Shown here: piece by piece, positions 1-19,531 of the stretch
How positions within the stretch are numbered: position 1 is the stretch's first letter
Layout of the letters: each line of letters begins with the position of its first letter
Source: Semisulcospira habei
Taxonomy: Eukaryota; Mollusca; Gastropoda; Semisulcospiridae
NCBI GenBank assembly: GCA_036245525.1
Contig: BTPG01000002.1
Span: 164,569,393-164,633,392, forward strand
Length of the DNA stretch: 64,000 nt
Reading direction: 5' to 3'
The notes under the pieces: model-generated
What the model saw: only the letters and a program-made list of their open reading frames with translations
Databases searched by the model: none
Told to the model about the DNA's origin: nothing
Position numbers and translations under genes: made by a program

Positions 1-19
1 TGCCACCGATACTGTGAAC

Positions 20-4400
<4,381 letters not shown>

Positions 4401-4404
4401 GATC

Positions 4405-7400
4405 GATCTTTATGAGTGTGGGGGGAAGAAGAAGAAGACGAAAAAGAGAGGGTCGAGAGGCGGAGTGAGGGAGAGACTGAAGAGACGGGGTGGTAGACAG
4501 CCCCTCCCTACCATAACATTATCAAATGTCCGCTCTTTGCAGAATAAAATGGATGAATTGACAGCTCTAATGTAGTTTGACGGTGACTTTAGACGGACTA
4601 ATTTATTCTGTTTTAAGCATGTTCTTAATTAAACGAACTTTAGTTCGCGAACTCTGACGAACTACAGGGTTCACGATCTCGGACGAACCAGGTTGGTTCT
4701 TAATTGGACGATCTAAAGATACGGCAAACCTAGTTCGAAGTAGTTCACGAACCTCGGCAAACCATAGTTCGCTGTCAGAAAAGGTTCGCTCAGCGTGTTG
4801 AGCAAACAAAGGCGAACCTTTTCTCTGATTGGTCACAAAACTGTTACCCTCTTCTGCGTTGGAGATAAGAAGACAGTCACCGATACAAACAAATATGGCG
4901 GACGGTGATATTTCACTCGTGCGAAGAACAAGACCTATTTTTATTGATTTGTGGGAGGCGCAACGCTGTTTGTGGGGTCGCTACTGCAGTACAAAAACAA
5001 ACATCGTTCAAATCGCGAAGCGGCATAGCGGCAGCCATTTTGAACACCTTCGCAGACAGTAAGTACGCCGAATCAAGCACTTCAGTTAAGAAAGAGAACC
5101 ATGGCAAACCTGGTTTGCTGAAATTCGCCTAGGTTCGTTCAACCTCAATTAAGAAACAAACCAAAAGATCACCGATCTTCTCCGATCTAGGTTTGCCGAT
5201 CAATAGTTGGTCTAATTAAGAACAGCTCTTACCGAAACATGGCTGGCAGAGGATTCTGGGGACGGAAGTGACATTGTCTGGTTATTACAACTGTACGGGC
5301 TAACGGAGACAGGGTTAAGATTCAGAAGAACATGGGGGGGTGGTGTGTGTATGTTCGTCAGCGAAAAGTGGGCTACACAGCTGACTGTCCTTGAACTGGT
5401 GTGTACACGCGACCTTGAACTGCTAACCGTGTCGCTGCGACCACACTACTTGCCACGTGAGTTCAGCAAGCTGACTATAATTACTGTTTATGTTCTTGGT
5501 CCCGACTTCAAAGCTGCAGCTGAGACGATCGCTGACTGTTATTCCAGAGTGGTGTCAAACTATCCTGACCAGCCAGTATTTATTCTTGGCGACTTTAATC
5601 AGTGTGATTTAACACCACACCTCTCTCTACAACAGTACATTACATGTCCTACAAGACTTAATCGCACTATTGATCTCTGCTTTGGCAACATTGACGATGC
5701 GTTCAAGCCATTGTGTAGGCCCCCACTGGGGCGCTCGGACCACAACGTCATACACATGTTACCAAAGTACAGACAAAAAATAAAGACGTCCAAGACTGTA
5801 ACAAAAACCACTCAGCTGTGGACACCAGACAGCATGGAGGAGCTCCGCGGGTGCTTTGAGGCGACAGATTGGGATATGTTTACTCATAACAGTGATGATC
5901 CTATCGAACGTGTTGAGACAGTCACATCTTATGTAAGATTTTGTGAGGACACTGTAATTAAAACCAAGACAGTGAAGGTGTTTGCCAACAATAAACCATG
6001 GGTCAGCAAAGAGCTAAAGGTGTATTTGAACCAGAAGAAACTTGCTTTCTTATAGGGTAACACTGATGAATTTCGGGAAAGGAGAGGGATTTTAGAAGGG
6101 CTGCTGGGACTGCCAGACTAAACTATAAACGCAAGATCGAAACGAAATTTACTTCTGGCAACGCTAGAGAGGCCTGAACTGCCTGGGTAGGCAGCAAAAG
6201 AAACAAGCAAGGCCCTGCACTGGGAATCCAGTTGAGATGGCCAATGATCTAAATCGTTTTTACTCACGGTTCGATGGCAGGAACCTGAGTCATAACTGTG
6301 ATGAATTGTGCCAGTCCATTGTGTCTGAACCTTTGTCAATTACTGAAGAGGGGATAGTGAACATATTTTCTAAGCTGAATGCACACAAAGCACCTGGACC
6401 AGATGGGTTAGGTGGAAAAGTATTGAAAACCTGTGCAAGTCAATTGGGAAAGATCTTCACTACTATCTTTCAGTTCCTGCTTGATCTTCATATTGTCCCT
6501 ACTGCTTGGAAATCATCAATCATTGTTCCGATTCTTAAAAAAAAAAAAAAAACAATGCTCGTGAATTCAACGATTTCCGCCCAGTTGTATTGACATCTAT
6601 TCTGTCAAAATGTATGGAAAAAGTGGTGCGGAGGCATCTGTTAAATGATGTTGCCGAACTCCTGGATCTATTCCAATTTGCTTACAAAAATCATAGGGCT
6701 GTTGAAGATGCATGCCTTACTCTGTACAATCTTGTTTTTCACATCTTGAAAATTCAAAAGCACATGTGAGAATTCTTTTTATTGACTTTTCTAATGCTTT
6801 TAATAGTGTTAAACCACTGATACTTTTGCAGCGTATGATGGACTTTAATGTGAACACAATCATTATTTTATGGGTACGAGACTTTTTGAAGGACAGGCCA
6901 CAACGTGTATATGTACATGGCAGTCTGTCTGACCAAATGGTGTTAAATTCAGGCTGCCCTCAAGGTTGTGACCTCTCTCCGACATTGTTTTCTATATACA
7001 CAGACCATATGCGTTGTCACACTGCCACTTCTCGTCTCTCAAAGTTCTCAGACGACATGGCTCTTGTACGCCTACTCCAAAAAGAAGACAGATAGCAGTA
7101 TTAAAGTCATGGTGCAAAGACAGTTTTCTGGAAATGAATGTACAGAAAACCAAGGAACTCGTCATTGATGACAGGACAGTTGATGGCATTTTAGTACCTG
7201 TCTCAATTAATAATCAACCTGTAGAAGTGGTCACTGAATTTAAATACTTTGGCACAGTCGTGGATAGTAGGCTGTCTTTTACAGGAAACACCCATCTGAT
7301 TGTGAAAAAAGCAAACCAGCGTCTGTACCTTCTTAGGAAACTGAGAAGTTTTGATGTCAGTTCCAAGGTTTTAAAATCCGTTTATAGAAGCCTTATTGAA

Positions 7401-7709
7401 AGCATACTGACTTTTAACATCACTGCTTGGTATGGCAACCTCAGTATGAAAAACAGGGGCAGACTGTCACGTATCGTCAGAACAGCTGGGAAGATCATTG
7501 GCCTAGGACAGTACCCATTAGATGATCTGTACCATAGAGCTGTCCGAAGGATAGCTGCTAGCATTGTCAATGATCCTCGTCACCCACTATCTGATCAGTT
7601 TCAAATGCTACCATCAGGCAGACGTTTCAACATGCCACTTGCCAAAAAGAATGTTTTTAAGAATTCTTTTATTCCAACTGCTGTCTCGATTTTGAACTCT
7701 TGCTTATAA
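4405..7709 (+). pseudogene. LINE-B ORF2: degraded endonuclease and reverse transcriptase
   Basis: The endonuclease is split by the nested insertion and has its own stop at 4573-4575. It continues at 5231-6055 with Gly-Asp-Phe-Asn near 5590 and Ser-Asp-His-Asn near 5737. A TAG at 6053-6055 ends that frame, but the downstream frame is still LINE-like. The reverse transcriptase starts near 6237 with Lys-Ala-Pro-Gly-Pro-Asp-Gly near 6390. A long A run near 6540 shifts the frame and a second shift lies near 6720-6760. The catalytic box reads Phe-Ser-Asp-Asp (7045-7056) rather than the usual Phe-Ala-Asp-Asp. The C-terminal domain runs to the stop at 7707-7709. The copy is clearly inactive. Confidence 0.88.
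4621..5223. mobile_element. Foldback MITE nested in LINE-B endonuclease
   Basis: The terminal inverted repeat begins GTTCTTAATTA at 4621 and ends with its complement at 5213-5223. Related GTTCTTAATT or AATTAAGAA motifs recur inside (near 4697 and 5145), as do CGAACC/GGTTCG motifs. LINE-B protein reads up to the left border and resumes right after the right border, which fixes the limits. I could not settle a target-site duplication. The middle holds a short ORF described in the findings. Confidence 0.72.
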
Positions 7710-7718
7710 CGCCGTGAT

Positions 7719-7984
7719 GAGTGAGTGAGTATAGATTGCTTTACGTCCCGCAAGCGACAAAGGCCTTCTCAGGACGTGCCTGCGCTAAATGAAGAAAAGA
7801 ACGGCAAGAAGCGCAGACAGGAGGGAGAATTTCAAAAGAAAAATACAGATGAATGGACCAGAAAGACAGAAATACAAACCCCCAAAAGAGTAGAACCCAC
7901 CTTGCAGGGGTTAGACAAGGTGACCCTAGGAACTAAAAAGTAGACAACCCCACCAAGGTCCCCTAGGGCAGACCCGATGGGGGA
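7719..7984 (+). mobile_element. Short non-autonomous repeat S (copy 1) with 11-bp target duplication
   Basis: An 11-bp duplication, aacgccgtgat, flanks the insertion at 7708-7718 and 7985-7995. The 266-bp body starts GAGTGAGTGAG, then has GATTGCTTTACGTCCC and CAGGACGTGCCTGCGCT, and ends with a GGGCAGACCC block. A longer copy lies on the minus strand at 8604-8981. I see no clear RNA polymerase III boxes, so I leave the class open (SINE-like or a truncated retroelement). Confidence 0.78.
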
Positions 7985-8197
7985 AACGCCGTGATAATTA
8001 TGCGTGATCTACTTAACATTACCTCCCATCTTGTGACAGATTGCTTGCGATAGATTGCTGCAATGACAATTTTCATGGAATGTTCTTGTAGTGTTTATTC
8101 GTGTCTTATATTGTTGTTTTATGACGAGCCAAAAGGCAAATTTCTGTCGAGCTTTGAGTCGAACAGACAATAAAGTTGTATTGTATTGTATTGTATT

Positions 8198-8516
8198 CTC
8201 GAAGCAGTCGTAATCATTGCGTTGTGAAATGTATACTGCCCTGTACATCTGATTATGTTTGCTACCAATTACAAACTCTGTGAGTGCGTGTGTGATGGTG
8301 TGTGTGTGTGTGTGTGTATGTGTTTAGGAGTGTGAGATCGTCATAGGACTTTCTTTCCCTAAAGCAATGTTTTTGCTTAATTTACATTTAACTATATACT
8401 TAGTTTTTTGTATATTCTCTCGTAGTTTTGTAGCAACGGCAGGTTTGATCAATGGCTATGTCTATGACGATGTCAATGCCTCAACCGTTGATAAATAAAG
8501 CTTTATTGAATCATTG

Positions 8517-8518
<2 letters not shown>
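8198..8518 (+). mobile_element. Intergenic stretch ending in a hairpin-family LINE tail
   Basis: Nothing coding is visible. It holds a TG tract (8297-8319) and ends with the CAACGG (8434-8439) and CCGTTG (8485-8490) hairpin, AATAAAG and a TTGAATCA tail, immediately before a TC tract. Confidence 0.55.

Positions 8519-8603
<85 letters not shown>
8519..8603. repeat. (TC)n microsatellite
   Basis: Pure TC tract, bounded by a LINE tail on the left and repeat S copy 2 on the right. Confidence 0.97.
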
Positions 8604-10303
<1,700 letters not shown>

Positions 10304-10319
10304 GCTCTCTCTCTCTCTA

Positions 10320-11094
<775 letters not shown>

Positions 11095-11269
11095 TTAACA
11101 GTACCGGCGGTTGTATGCAAAAAAGGGACGGGGGGGGGGGGGGTGGAGGGGGAGGGGGAGAGAGAGAGAGAGAGAATGGGAGGGGGGAGGGGATGGGGGG
11201 GGGGAGTGGGTGAATGTATTGTCTGCGGAACAAAACAAAACGAATGAGAAATAATTTTGCTCTTTCCAG

Positions 11270-12871
11270 GAAGTACATAGAGACGCTGTCTTGCATGTTT
11301 TCCACTCCGACTGAGGCTGGCTGGAGCTGCCACATCTATATGCTTGGAAGAATTGAAGAGAGTGAGTTCAGATTCTGTACTTACGCTGTTCTTAGCTGCT
11401 TTTATTTGCATCAGTCCCTTCGCCGCCAGTGGACACTTACTGCGTTTTTGCAAGCATCGTAAATTCAGCGTCAAAGATTCCCGGACGTCAATAAAATATG
11501 GACAAAAAGTGGTTTAAGCAAGAGGCATAGATCTTCATCTCATGATGAACTGCGGGGGGCTCATGAGGATCTATACCTCTTGCGGTTTGGTGATGCTCAC
11601 TGTCCCTGGGCAGTAAAGAGGTTTAAAACTGAGGTTGAGTCATTTTGTTCCGTCCCGCAGGTGTTTTGGGAAAACTTTTCCAGACCCAGCTAGGTGCAGC
11701 TCTGACTCGATATATTGCCCTTAAGTCGGTGAAACCGCTTACTGAGTTGGCGCAGTTTGATCTCCGTCAATCAGGTGCACACAAAACATGAGATACACTG
11801 CAGACACAGATGAACCCATATCAGCTTTACGCAAGCCTACACACGAACTTATTCTGTAGCAGATGATACTAACAACAAGAAAGGCAAAATCCCTTATGGT
11901 TCACGTTATGGCCGATCTACATGTGTGACCTTTGTGACAATAAAGGATGGCTTCTGCACCAGCAAAATCAATGTTTTCTCAAAATTTAATCAGTTTTCAC
12001 ATGACCCTTGGCCTTTGCAACGTGTCGACTAAATTAGTGTACATAGGAAGGTCTTATCATCATCAGCTTCCTTTGTGCCAAATTTGATTGAAAAGTTTGT
12101 AAAACTGTTGATAATAACTACAATTCTATCAAAAATTGGCATTTTACACACATTTGCCGATCTCTTGTGACCCTTGACCTTTCAGAGGGCTCATCCAAAT
12201 CACTGAGTATGCATAGATAGGTCTTACCATCAGATATCTCTGTAGGAAGTTTGGGTTTGAAGCTGTGAATAGTATTTGTTTACCAAATTAGTATGCATAG
12301 AAAGTTCTTCCCATCAGGTATCTTTGTACCAAGTTTAGGTTTGAAGTTGTCAATAGTATTTGGGAAACAAATGTCAAATCTAGCTATTTTTTTGCCTATT
12401 CCCGGATTCCCTGTGACCTTGACTTTTGGGTGATGTCAATCAAATTGGTATTTTTAGAAAGGTCTTGCCACAAAGTATCCTTGGGCCAAGCTTGAAGACT
12501 GTGGCTTGAGAAAATGCTAACTTTGACGTTTTTACCACGGACGACGGACGGACGAGCACTGGCCCAGAACATAGACTCACTTGTGCTTCACATGTGAGCC
12601 AAAAATTGGCCGATACATTTGACAGCCACATTCCATATACACCTGTAGAGTAAGACTGTGACAACTGCAGATAATAATAATAATAATTATGTGTAGAGCG
12701 GCTAACATCAAGCTAGAGTTCTATAGGCGCTTCACAGAAGACTAGTTATACAAGTTATTAATTTTTTTTAAAAAAGATAAAAAAGGGCAAATTACCAAAA
12801 GATATTACTTGAATCTACACACAATCATGCACTCATCTACGAATCATGTAATTCAAGAGAAGTGTCGCAAT

Positions 12872-12947
<76 letters not shown>

Positions 12948-13370
12948 GCGCGCGCGCACACACACACAAACACACACACACGCTGCTACATATGACTAAG
13001 TACTGGAGTAAGTACAGATGCATGGAGTGTGGCTTTCGTGTTTATTTTGGGAGATAAAAGGGGTGGATAAGGTTGAGAAAAAAAAAAGTCAGTACTTGAA
13101 ATGTTTATTTCTGACCATGGCGTACCCTTGTTGCAAAACGTCATCGGGCCCACAAAGGCGGCAGTCGGACCGCGCACAGCCGTGCGCGGGCCCACTGCCG
13201 CCGTCGTGGGCCCTGAGGACCTTTGTTTACTGGGTATGCTTAGTAGAAAAATGTCGAAGGTCTAGAATTGGAAGGAAGTATGGCAGGGTGGTTGTGTCGA
13301 ACTGGAATTTCTTTTATGATTGGGGTTGCGGATGAGGGGGGAGGGGGGAGGGAATGAGGTAGGTGAGGGG

Positions 13371-13430
<60 letters not shown>

Positions 13431-16400
13431 CAACGTATCTTATGCTCTGTTCACGTTGTGCCTTGGACTCTACAACTGATGCGTGCCGTATATAGGCCCT
13501 GGACTGACGGAGTTCAAACTGCGCAAACCCAGTTTGTGAGCTCAGGGACCTGCCTGGTTTCTGAGGGCAATCGTACATGTGGATAGTTTTGACCTGACAA
13601 TAGAAAACTATCGCCGAAATATTGTATCTACTCGATAGTTTTTCACCGTACACGGCGATAACTCTCAGCAAGCTGCGTATGCGCTATTTCCATATATGGA
13701 AAATCTCGCGAAACTTGTATGTCCTCGAGACAAAATGGGTGCGTGCATGGAAGACGAAAAATTGAGCACAATTCCCGGCACCCACAATTATCGTTGCAAT
13801 AGAGAAGCAGAAACGACTCCCTTTTCACTACCGAGACAAGATGAACACCACCCAACTGCAAGAGGTATAGATCCTCATGAGCCCCCGCAGTTGCGGGGGC
13901 TCATGAGGATCTATGCCTCTTGCTGATACCGCTTTGTGTCCATGTTCCTTGGACGGCTGGGGATCCTCAGGGTTAAATTTACGATTTCAAGAACACAATC
14001 TGCGTCCAGTTTGGAGAGCGACGCTTGTGCGAGAGATGTGTGAGAAAGATCCATGCAACTACAACACAACAGCCGCGTGAAACAACTGCGGACGGCAAGA
14101 TACAGTCACTGATGAGTGACGCGTAGGGCTCTGCTGATTGGTTGTTTGCGGATAGGCGAGCTGGCTATGATAGGAAAAAATAGAAGCAGGTTCTATTGGG
14201 TGGATAGAAAAGTATCGCCGAGCTAGCGAGACCTGTCGACAAACTATGGAGTGGCTGACAGGCGCGGATAGGACAGGATAGTGCCATTTCTAGTCTCGCT
14301 GTACGGAACGGAACCAAAAAGACTGCATCTCGGCTCTAACACACTCTACCCCAGGACCGAAATCCGCAAATTTTGAAGTTGTCCCCTGAAGGACTGTATT
14401 ACAGTTCTAGAGACAGACCGAGCATGATATGGGCGCCAAGCTATTCTGGCACCACCCTTGAACTATCATGCTCGATCCATGTCTTGCTTTGGTGTGTCGG
14501 GGCTGAATGAGTTAAAGAACGTGTGTGACATGCTATCGCACACCCGCTCAGCATCCCACGTCATACCAACTTCAGTGGCCACACCTGATGATGATGATGA
14601 TGATGTCCACTTGTAATGCGCATCCACTCCATACTAGCAGCATGCTCAGGGCGAAAAAGAAAATTAAAATAAAAAATAAAAGAAATAAAAATAAATAAAT
14701 AAAAACAACACACGCAACTTCTGGTGCACAGTAGTCCTAGAATTAAAAGTCAAGAAACAGTTGGGTTTTGAGGTGCCTCCTGAAGGTGCCAATGCAGTCA
14801 ATGTCCCTCAAGGATTGTGGTAGTCCATTCCACAGCCTAGGTCCGCAATGTGAAAATGCCCGGAAACCAAGTCGCTTCTTTGTGTGGCTTTCAACACTTG
14901 GGGTGCAGAGTTTGGACCGGACAGCAGAACGGAGTTGCCTCGGAGGGTTATGGCGTGGGACTATTTCCCGGAGGTACTCAGGTGCAGGTGCAGTTTTGAA
15001 CGGAACTAGGGCTTCCAGCTATCGCTGATTTCGCCCGGGGGAGAGGGGGGGCAGGGGAGGGGGGAGGGGGCCTGTCTCACTGACTGTCTGTCGCTCCGTC
15101 GCACAGTGGCTGATGGTGTTGCCAGGGCCGGGTGGTTGGTGGTGGTGGAGGCGGGTGGTGTGGCCGGGGGACCGTTGCTTAGTGCCAGGCTGGGGGGTGG
15201 TGGTAGGCCAGCCACTCTAAAAAGTCTTGTATGAGTGGTGGCGGTGGTGGTGGTGGCCGGATGAACCGTCGCTGGCAGTGGAAGGGTCTAGGGAGTTGTG
15301 GTGGCGGTGGCCAGTGAAGCCTAGGCTTTGGAGTCTGACGTGGGGTTGAGCGGGGTGGGTGGCGGTGCTGAGGTGGCAGGCGGAGATGTGGTGGTGGCGT
15401 GGGGAGTAGTGGTTGACGCTGGTGTCGGAAGCGCTTCGGTGGTCTCAGGCGCTTCCGTGGGCCGGGGGTTGGCTTGATGGTCGGTGTTGGGCTTGTGGTG
15501 GTGCCGGCTTGCTGCTGCGTTAGGTCTGTTACCGTGCTCTTGTTTTCTGTGGCTGGGGCTGGAGCTGGGAGAGCGTCCGTTCCGGCTTCCTTGGTTGGTG
15601 GGGCTGTGTTCCCGCAGCTTTTATCTTCTTTGGTGACTGAGGCGGTGCCAGTCTCTGTAGCCGTTGTCTGGGGGCTGCTTGGCTGCCTGTATTCTTTGTC
15701 TTGGTGGGGTAGAGGTCTTGCAGCGCCCCTGTATGCACCAGCCACCGGGCAGTGACAAGCGCCCGGTGGTAGGCGTCTCCGGCTACTGCTTCGATGGCGG
15801 GTACCGCGTCCTGCAGGAGTAGGACCAGGTCATCAAAGTCCATGGCCCTGAGCCTGGTCCCCGCCTCCTCCGACGATGCCGGCCTTTCCCGAGTGAGTGG
15901 TTCGGGAATTGTGACCGGCGTGGGGAGGGCGGGGAATCTGGCCCCGACGTGGGCTCCGATGAGTCCTCTAACCCCTCCTCCTGCGGGGGCGGCGACCGGG
16001 GGCCGGTGGGGGGGCGTGTCCTCTTCGTGGTGGTAGTCTTCTTCTTGTTCTTGCGTTGGCGCCTCTGTGTGGTTTTGAGGGTTTGGGGCTCTTCGAAGAA
16101 GAGCGTCCAGTTTAGGGAATAGCCCCATAGGTGGTAAGGGCATTGGATGACGTGCAAACATCTCTTGCACGTTGTAGTCCGGTGTTGGCGCTGGCGCCCA
16201 GAGTGCTTCTGGCTGCGCCGTTGTTGGGATATTTGGTGGTGACATTGGTCTTCTTGTCTCTTTAGGTGGCTTCGTTGTGTTACGAGGCTGTAGCTGTGGA
16301 TGGTGGGCCAAGAAGTCTTCCGCTTGTTCTTGGTTCGTCTGTCGGCGATTTCTGTTCGCCCTTGAATTTTGCTTCTTGCTTGCCATGCTCCGGTTGTGTC

Positions 16401-19400
16401 TGCGCGGTGGACCGTACGCTGGGCACTGGGCCGTGGAGGCTGGCTGGCTGGCTTGCTTTGTTGGTCGCTTGACTGTTCGCTTTGGTGGCGGAGAGCGGGG
16501 GACCGTGCTCTCCGTCTCGCTGCAGACTCAGGTGAGTCTGGGTCATTTATAGACTTGTGGCACAAAGTGAGAATCTTGTGATCAATTCTTTGCTTGACTA
16601 GAATCCAGTGCAACTGCTTAAGGACTGGTGTGATATGCTCCCTTCTTTTGATTCTTGTGACAATTCTGGCGGCCGTGTTCTGAACCAGTTGAAGACGTCT
16701 AAGTTGTTGCTCTGGCAGACCCCAAAGACAGCTGTTACAGTAGTCCAGTCTGGATAGGACAAGGGCAACGGCGATAGCATTTGCAGCACCTACGCGTACC
16801 GCCCACCCGCTCAGCACCCCACTTCATAGCAACCTACATGTATGCTACACCCATTGGCATCTCACTTCATACCTACATGATGGCGCCTAAGCGTGTCTCA
16901 CACCCTCTCCCCTGTCCGAGGGCCACCATTTTATACACACATAATTATACCCATGTTGCATGTGGTGTGTCGTGGGCAAAAGAACCTGGCGGAGCCCATC
17001 CCTCTCCAGACTGTTAACCACAACCGAAACTTCAAATAACTTGTGGCTCGCCTTGGTCCTGGACACGTGGCCGATGAGACTCTCCTGGGACTCCTTCGCC
17101 CTGGGTGGTGACTTCATCAAGGAAGTTCATACACCCAATCAGGTACCGTGTCAGCACCCTATCCTTTGGTTATCCAAAACCTAACCTGCAAGGCAGCAGG
17201 GGACTCGTGGAGGGCGGGGTCGTCTATGTCCCGTGCAGATGTGAACATCTGCCCAGTGCCTCAAAATACTTAGGAGCCATTTGTGACAGATGAGGGATCA
17301 AAACCAGAAATACTGTCCAGGATTGCGCAGACAACAACAGCACTGACAAGATTGAAGACCATATGGAAGGACAGAAACATCACACTCTGCTCCAAGATCA
17401 AACTGATGCGCTCCTTAGTCATCTCAGTGTTCTTGTATGCCTGCGAGTCATGGACCCTCACAGCAGACATCGAAAGGAGGATACAAGCCACTGAAATGAG
17501 ATGTTTTCGAAGGCTACTTGCCATTTTATACAGAGATCACATCACGAACGAGGAAGTGGGAGGCAGAATCAGGCAAGCCATTGGGCCATATAAAGACCTA
17601 TTAGCCATTGTGAAAAAAACGCAAACTGAAGTGGTATGGGCATGTCATGCGTTCAGCAGGTCTTGCCAAAACAATCCTGCAAGGCACTGTGCAAGGAGGA
17701 CGAAGGAGAGGAAGACAGGGGAAAAGATGGGAGGACAATATCTCAGAGTGGACAGGACTGAAGCTGGGCGATGCGCTAAGAATGGTAGAGAACAAAGAGG
17801 AATGGAGGGAGCTGGCTGCCAAGTCATCAGTGGTGCCCCAACGGTCTATAGATAGCTAGATAGATAACCATGTTTGGTGCCTGCATGTATACACATATCT
17901 TCTCCCAGCAACACACTCTTTAACTATACATGTGCCCACATGCTTACACATCCGTACCGTTTGCGGGTATGGTACTCTCTAGAAAGACCACACGGAGATT
18001 ACATCACAATATGTTATTGGCAGCAAGGGTTTGCTATACGGTCCCTTGTACACCCGATACCTCTGGGGTACAATGGTTACTTCGACTTTCCGAAGGTCCA
18101 CAAAGGTCCGTGCAGCACACCCTTGCTACCAATAACATATTTGTTTTCATTCCTCGGCTAATTTTGTAAAAGTAGACAAGCTGATAAAACTGTGAACATC
18201 TGTGGCATCTCCTATAGTTGACCTAAATATCTGTTCTGAGCGAGCCTCTGTAGTTGAAAGGGGTCACAAGCATGCGCAAACACTGCTCTTGCTGGCAGCT
18301 TGTCAATTTCAGTTTGAGTTATTTTCGAGTCGCACTGTCTACATATTGTCAGAGTAATGCGATTTGACAGAAAGTACGCGTTTTTCTGATTGTCGTTCAC
18401 TAAACAAAAAATAGTTTCTGAGTTTGATATTCGGCATTGAAGCGACGATCGTGTGTCAGTGACCTTGGTGCGCCATTTTCGATCCGGGCAAGGCCTGCTC
18501 TATTTTTAGTCTCGCACGTTTCTACGAAAAATATTGTTGAAAACTGGATGCTGTTGTCTTTAAAAACAACTCTAGAGTGCGTATTGTTTCGAACTATGTG
18601 AAGAAGCGTCGTTGTTTGGTGCGTGTTTTTCTCTTTTCGTCGAACAAAGCTGGTACTCGAGAGTCGAAAACGACGTCATAACGCGTCACCCAGCGGGCTA
18701 CAAAAAAAGTCGCTACAAAGGGCTTTGTAGCGAGGTCACATGGTACGGTTTGCACTAAAGAGATTGGTCGTGTGACGTAGGGATGAAAACAAGTACACTT
18801 ATATTTAAATGAGACGCGAAGCAGCTCATCCCCAAGAATCCAGAGGAAAAAGACGGGCTTGTTCCATAGCATGTCCGTTGAAAGGTCCTGGTATATCAAA
18901 GTGGCACAGTTGCAGTGCGCCTGAATTGATCAGTGTTCAGGTCGTACTCCATAGGCAATAGATTTCCCTGTCCCCCGGGCCGTCCATTATCACTTCGGTG
19001 CCGTGGACGTTAAACCCGAACTAACCAATCAAATCTCATCCCCATTAGCAAACGTCTTCGGGCCCTGGACGCCGCAGTGGGCTTGAGGACCTTTGCTTAC
19101 TGTGTGGGAAGTACACCCGCAAACAAAACACCGACACAGGATCTCGTCAACTCTAGTAGCAAAACGTTTTCGAGCCCATGTCGGCCGCAGTGGGTCCGCG
19201 CACAGCCGTGCACGGGACCACGGCGGCTGTCGTGGGCCCGAGGACCTGTGCTTACTGGAAACTACACTGTATGATTTGCATACCAACCAACAGATTGTCA
19301 ACACCTGTCGCACAGCCTACTTGGAACTCCGTCGCATTTCTTCTATCAGACACTATTTAATAATAATAATAATAATAATAATGATTTTTATGGCGCCTAA

Positions 19401-19471
19401 CCTCAGGTAGAGCTTTAGGCGCCTTACAAATTTCAAAAATACTATTACAAAAACTGTAAACAATATTACAT

Positions 19472-19531
<60 letters not shown>

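Larger units (their letters stand above)
4401..8197 (+). mobile_element. LINE-B, Rex1/CR1-like non-LTR retrotransposon with two nested insertions
   Basis: The element begins with a basic Lys/Arg-rich N-terminus and the endonuclease start Ser-Asn-Val-Arg-Ser-Leu near 4525. A foldback element then interrupts it (4621-5223), and it resumes at Thr-Glu-Thr-Trp-Leu at 5231. A second insertion lies in the 3' UTR (7719-7984). The 3' end carries AATAAAG and a TTGTA-repeat tail at 8168-8197, with a small TCTGT/ACAGA hairpin just before it. The protein resembles a LINE type common in fish and invertebrates, usually labelled Rex1 or CR1-like. That label is from memory of the family, not from a search. 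Confidence 0.82.
14585..16795 (-). mobile_element. LINE-D, 5'-truncated, with nested 1.5-kb insertion
   Basis: Minus-strand LINE C-terminal coding reads from about 16795 to 16535 (a Ser-Arg-Leu-Asp-Tyr-Cys-Asn block, then a region ending Leu-His-Trp). After the nested insertion it resumes from 14984 down to about 14745, with Gly-Pro-Arg-Leu-Trp-Asn-Gly-Leu-Pro. The 3' UTR ends in an ATC-repeat tail at about 14588-14604. The frame is continuous once the insertion and one copy of its target duplication are ignored. Motifs fit the CR1/L2 group. Confidence 0.8.

Noticed and set aside
15474..15755. Plus-strand ORFs opposite the proline-rich ORF
   Set aside because: They are Val/Gly-rich shadows of the GC-rich minus-strand frame.
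14542..16828. A long target-site duplication of about 33 bp around LINE-D
   Set aside because: CACCCGCTCAGCAYCCCAC is similar on both sides but with several mismatches; it may be an old duplication or a shared repeat, so I do not claim it.
18420..18790. CpG-rich segment as a promoter
   Set aside because: No exon with a supported frame follows on either strand, and related motifs may come from MITEs.
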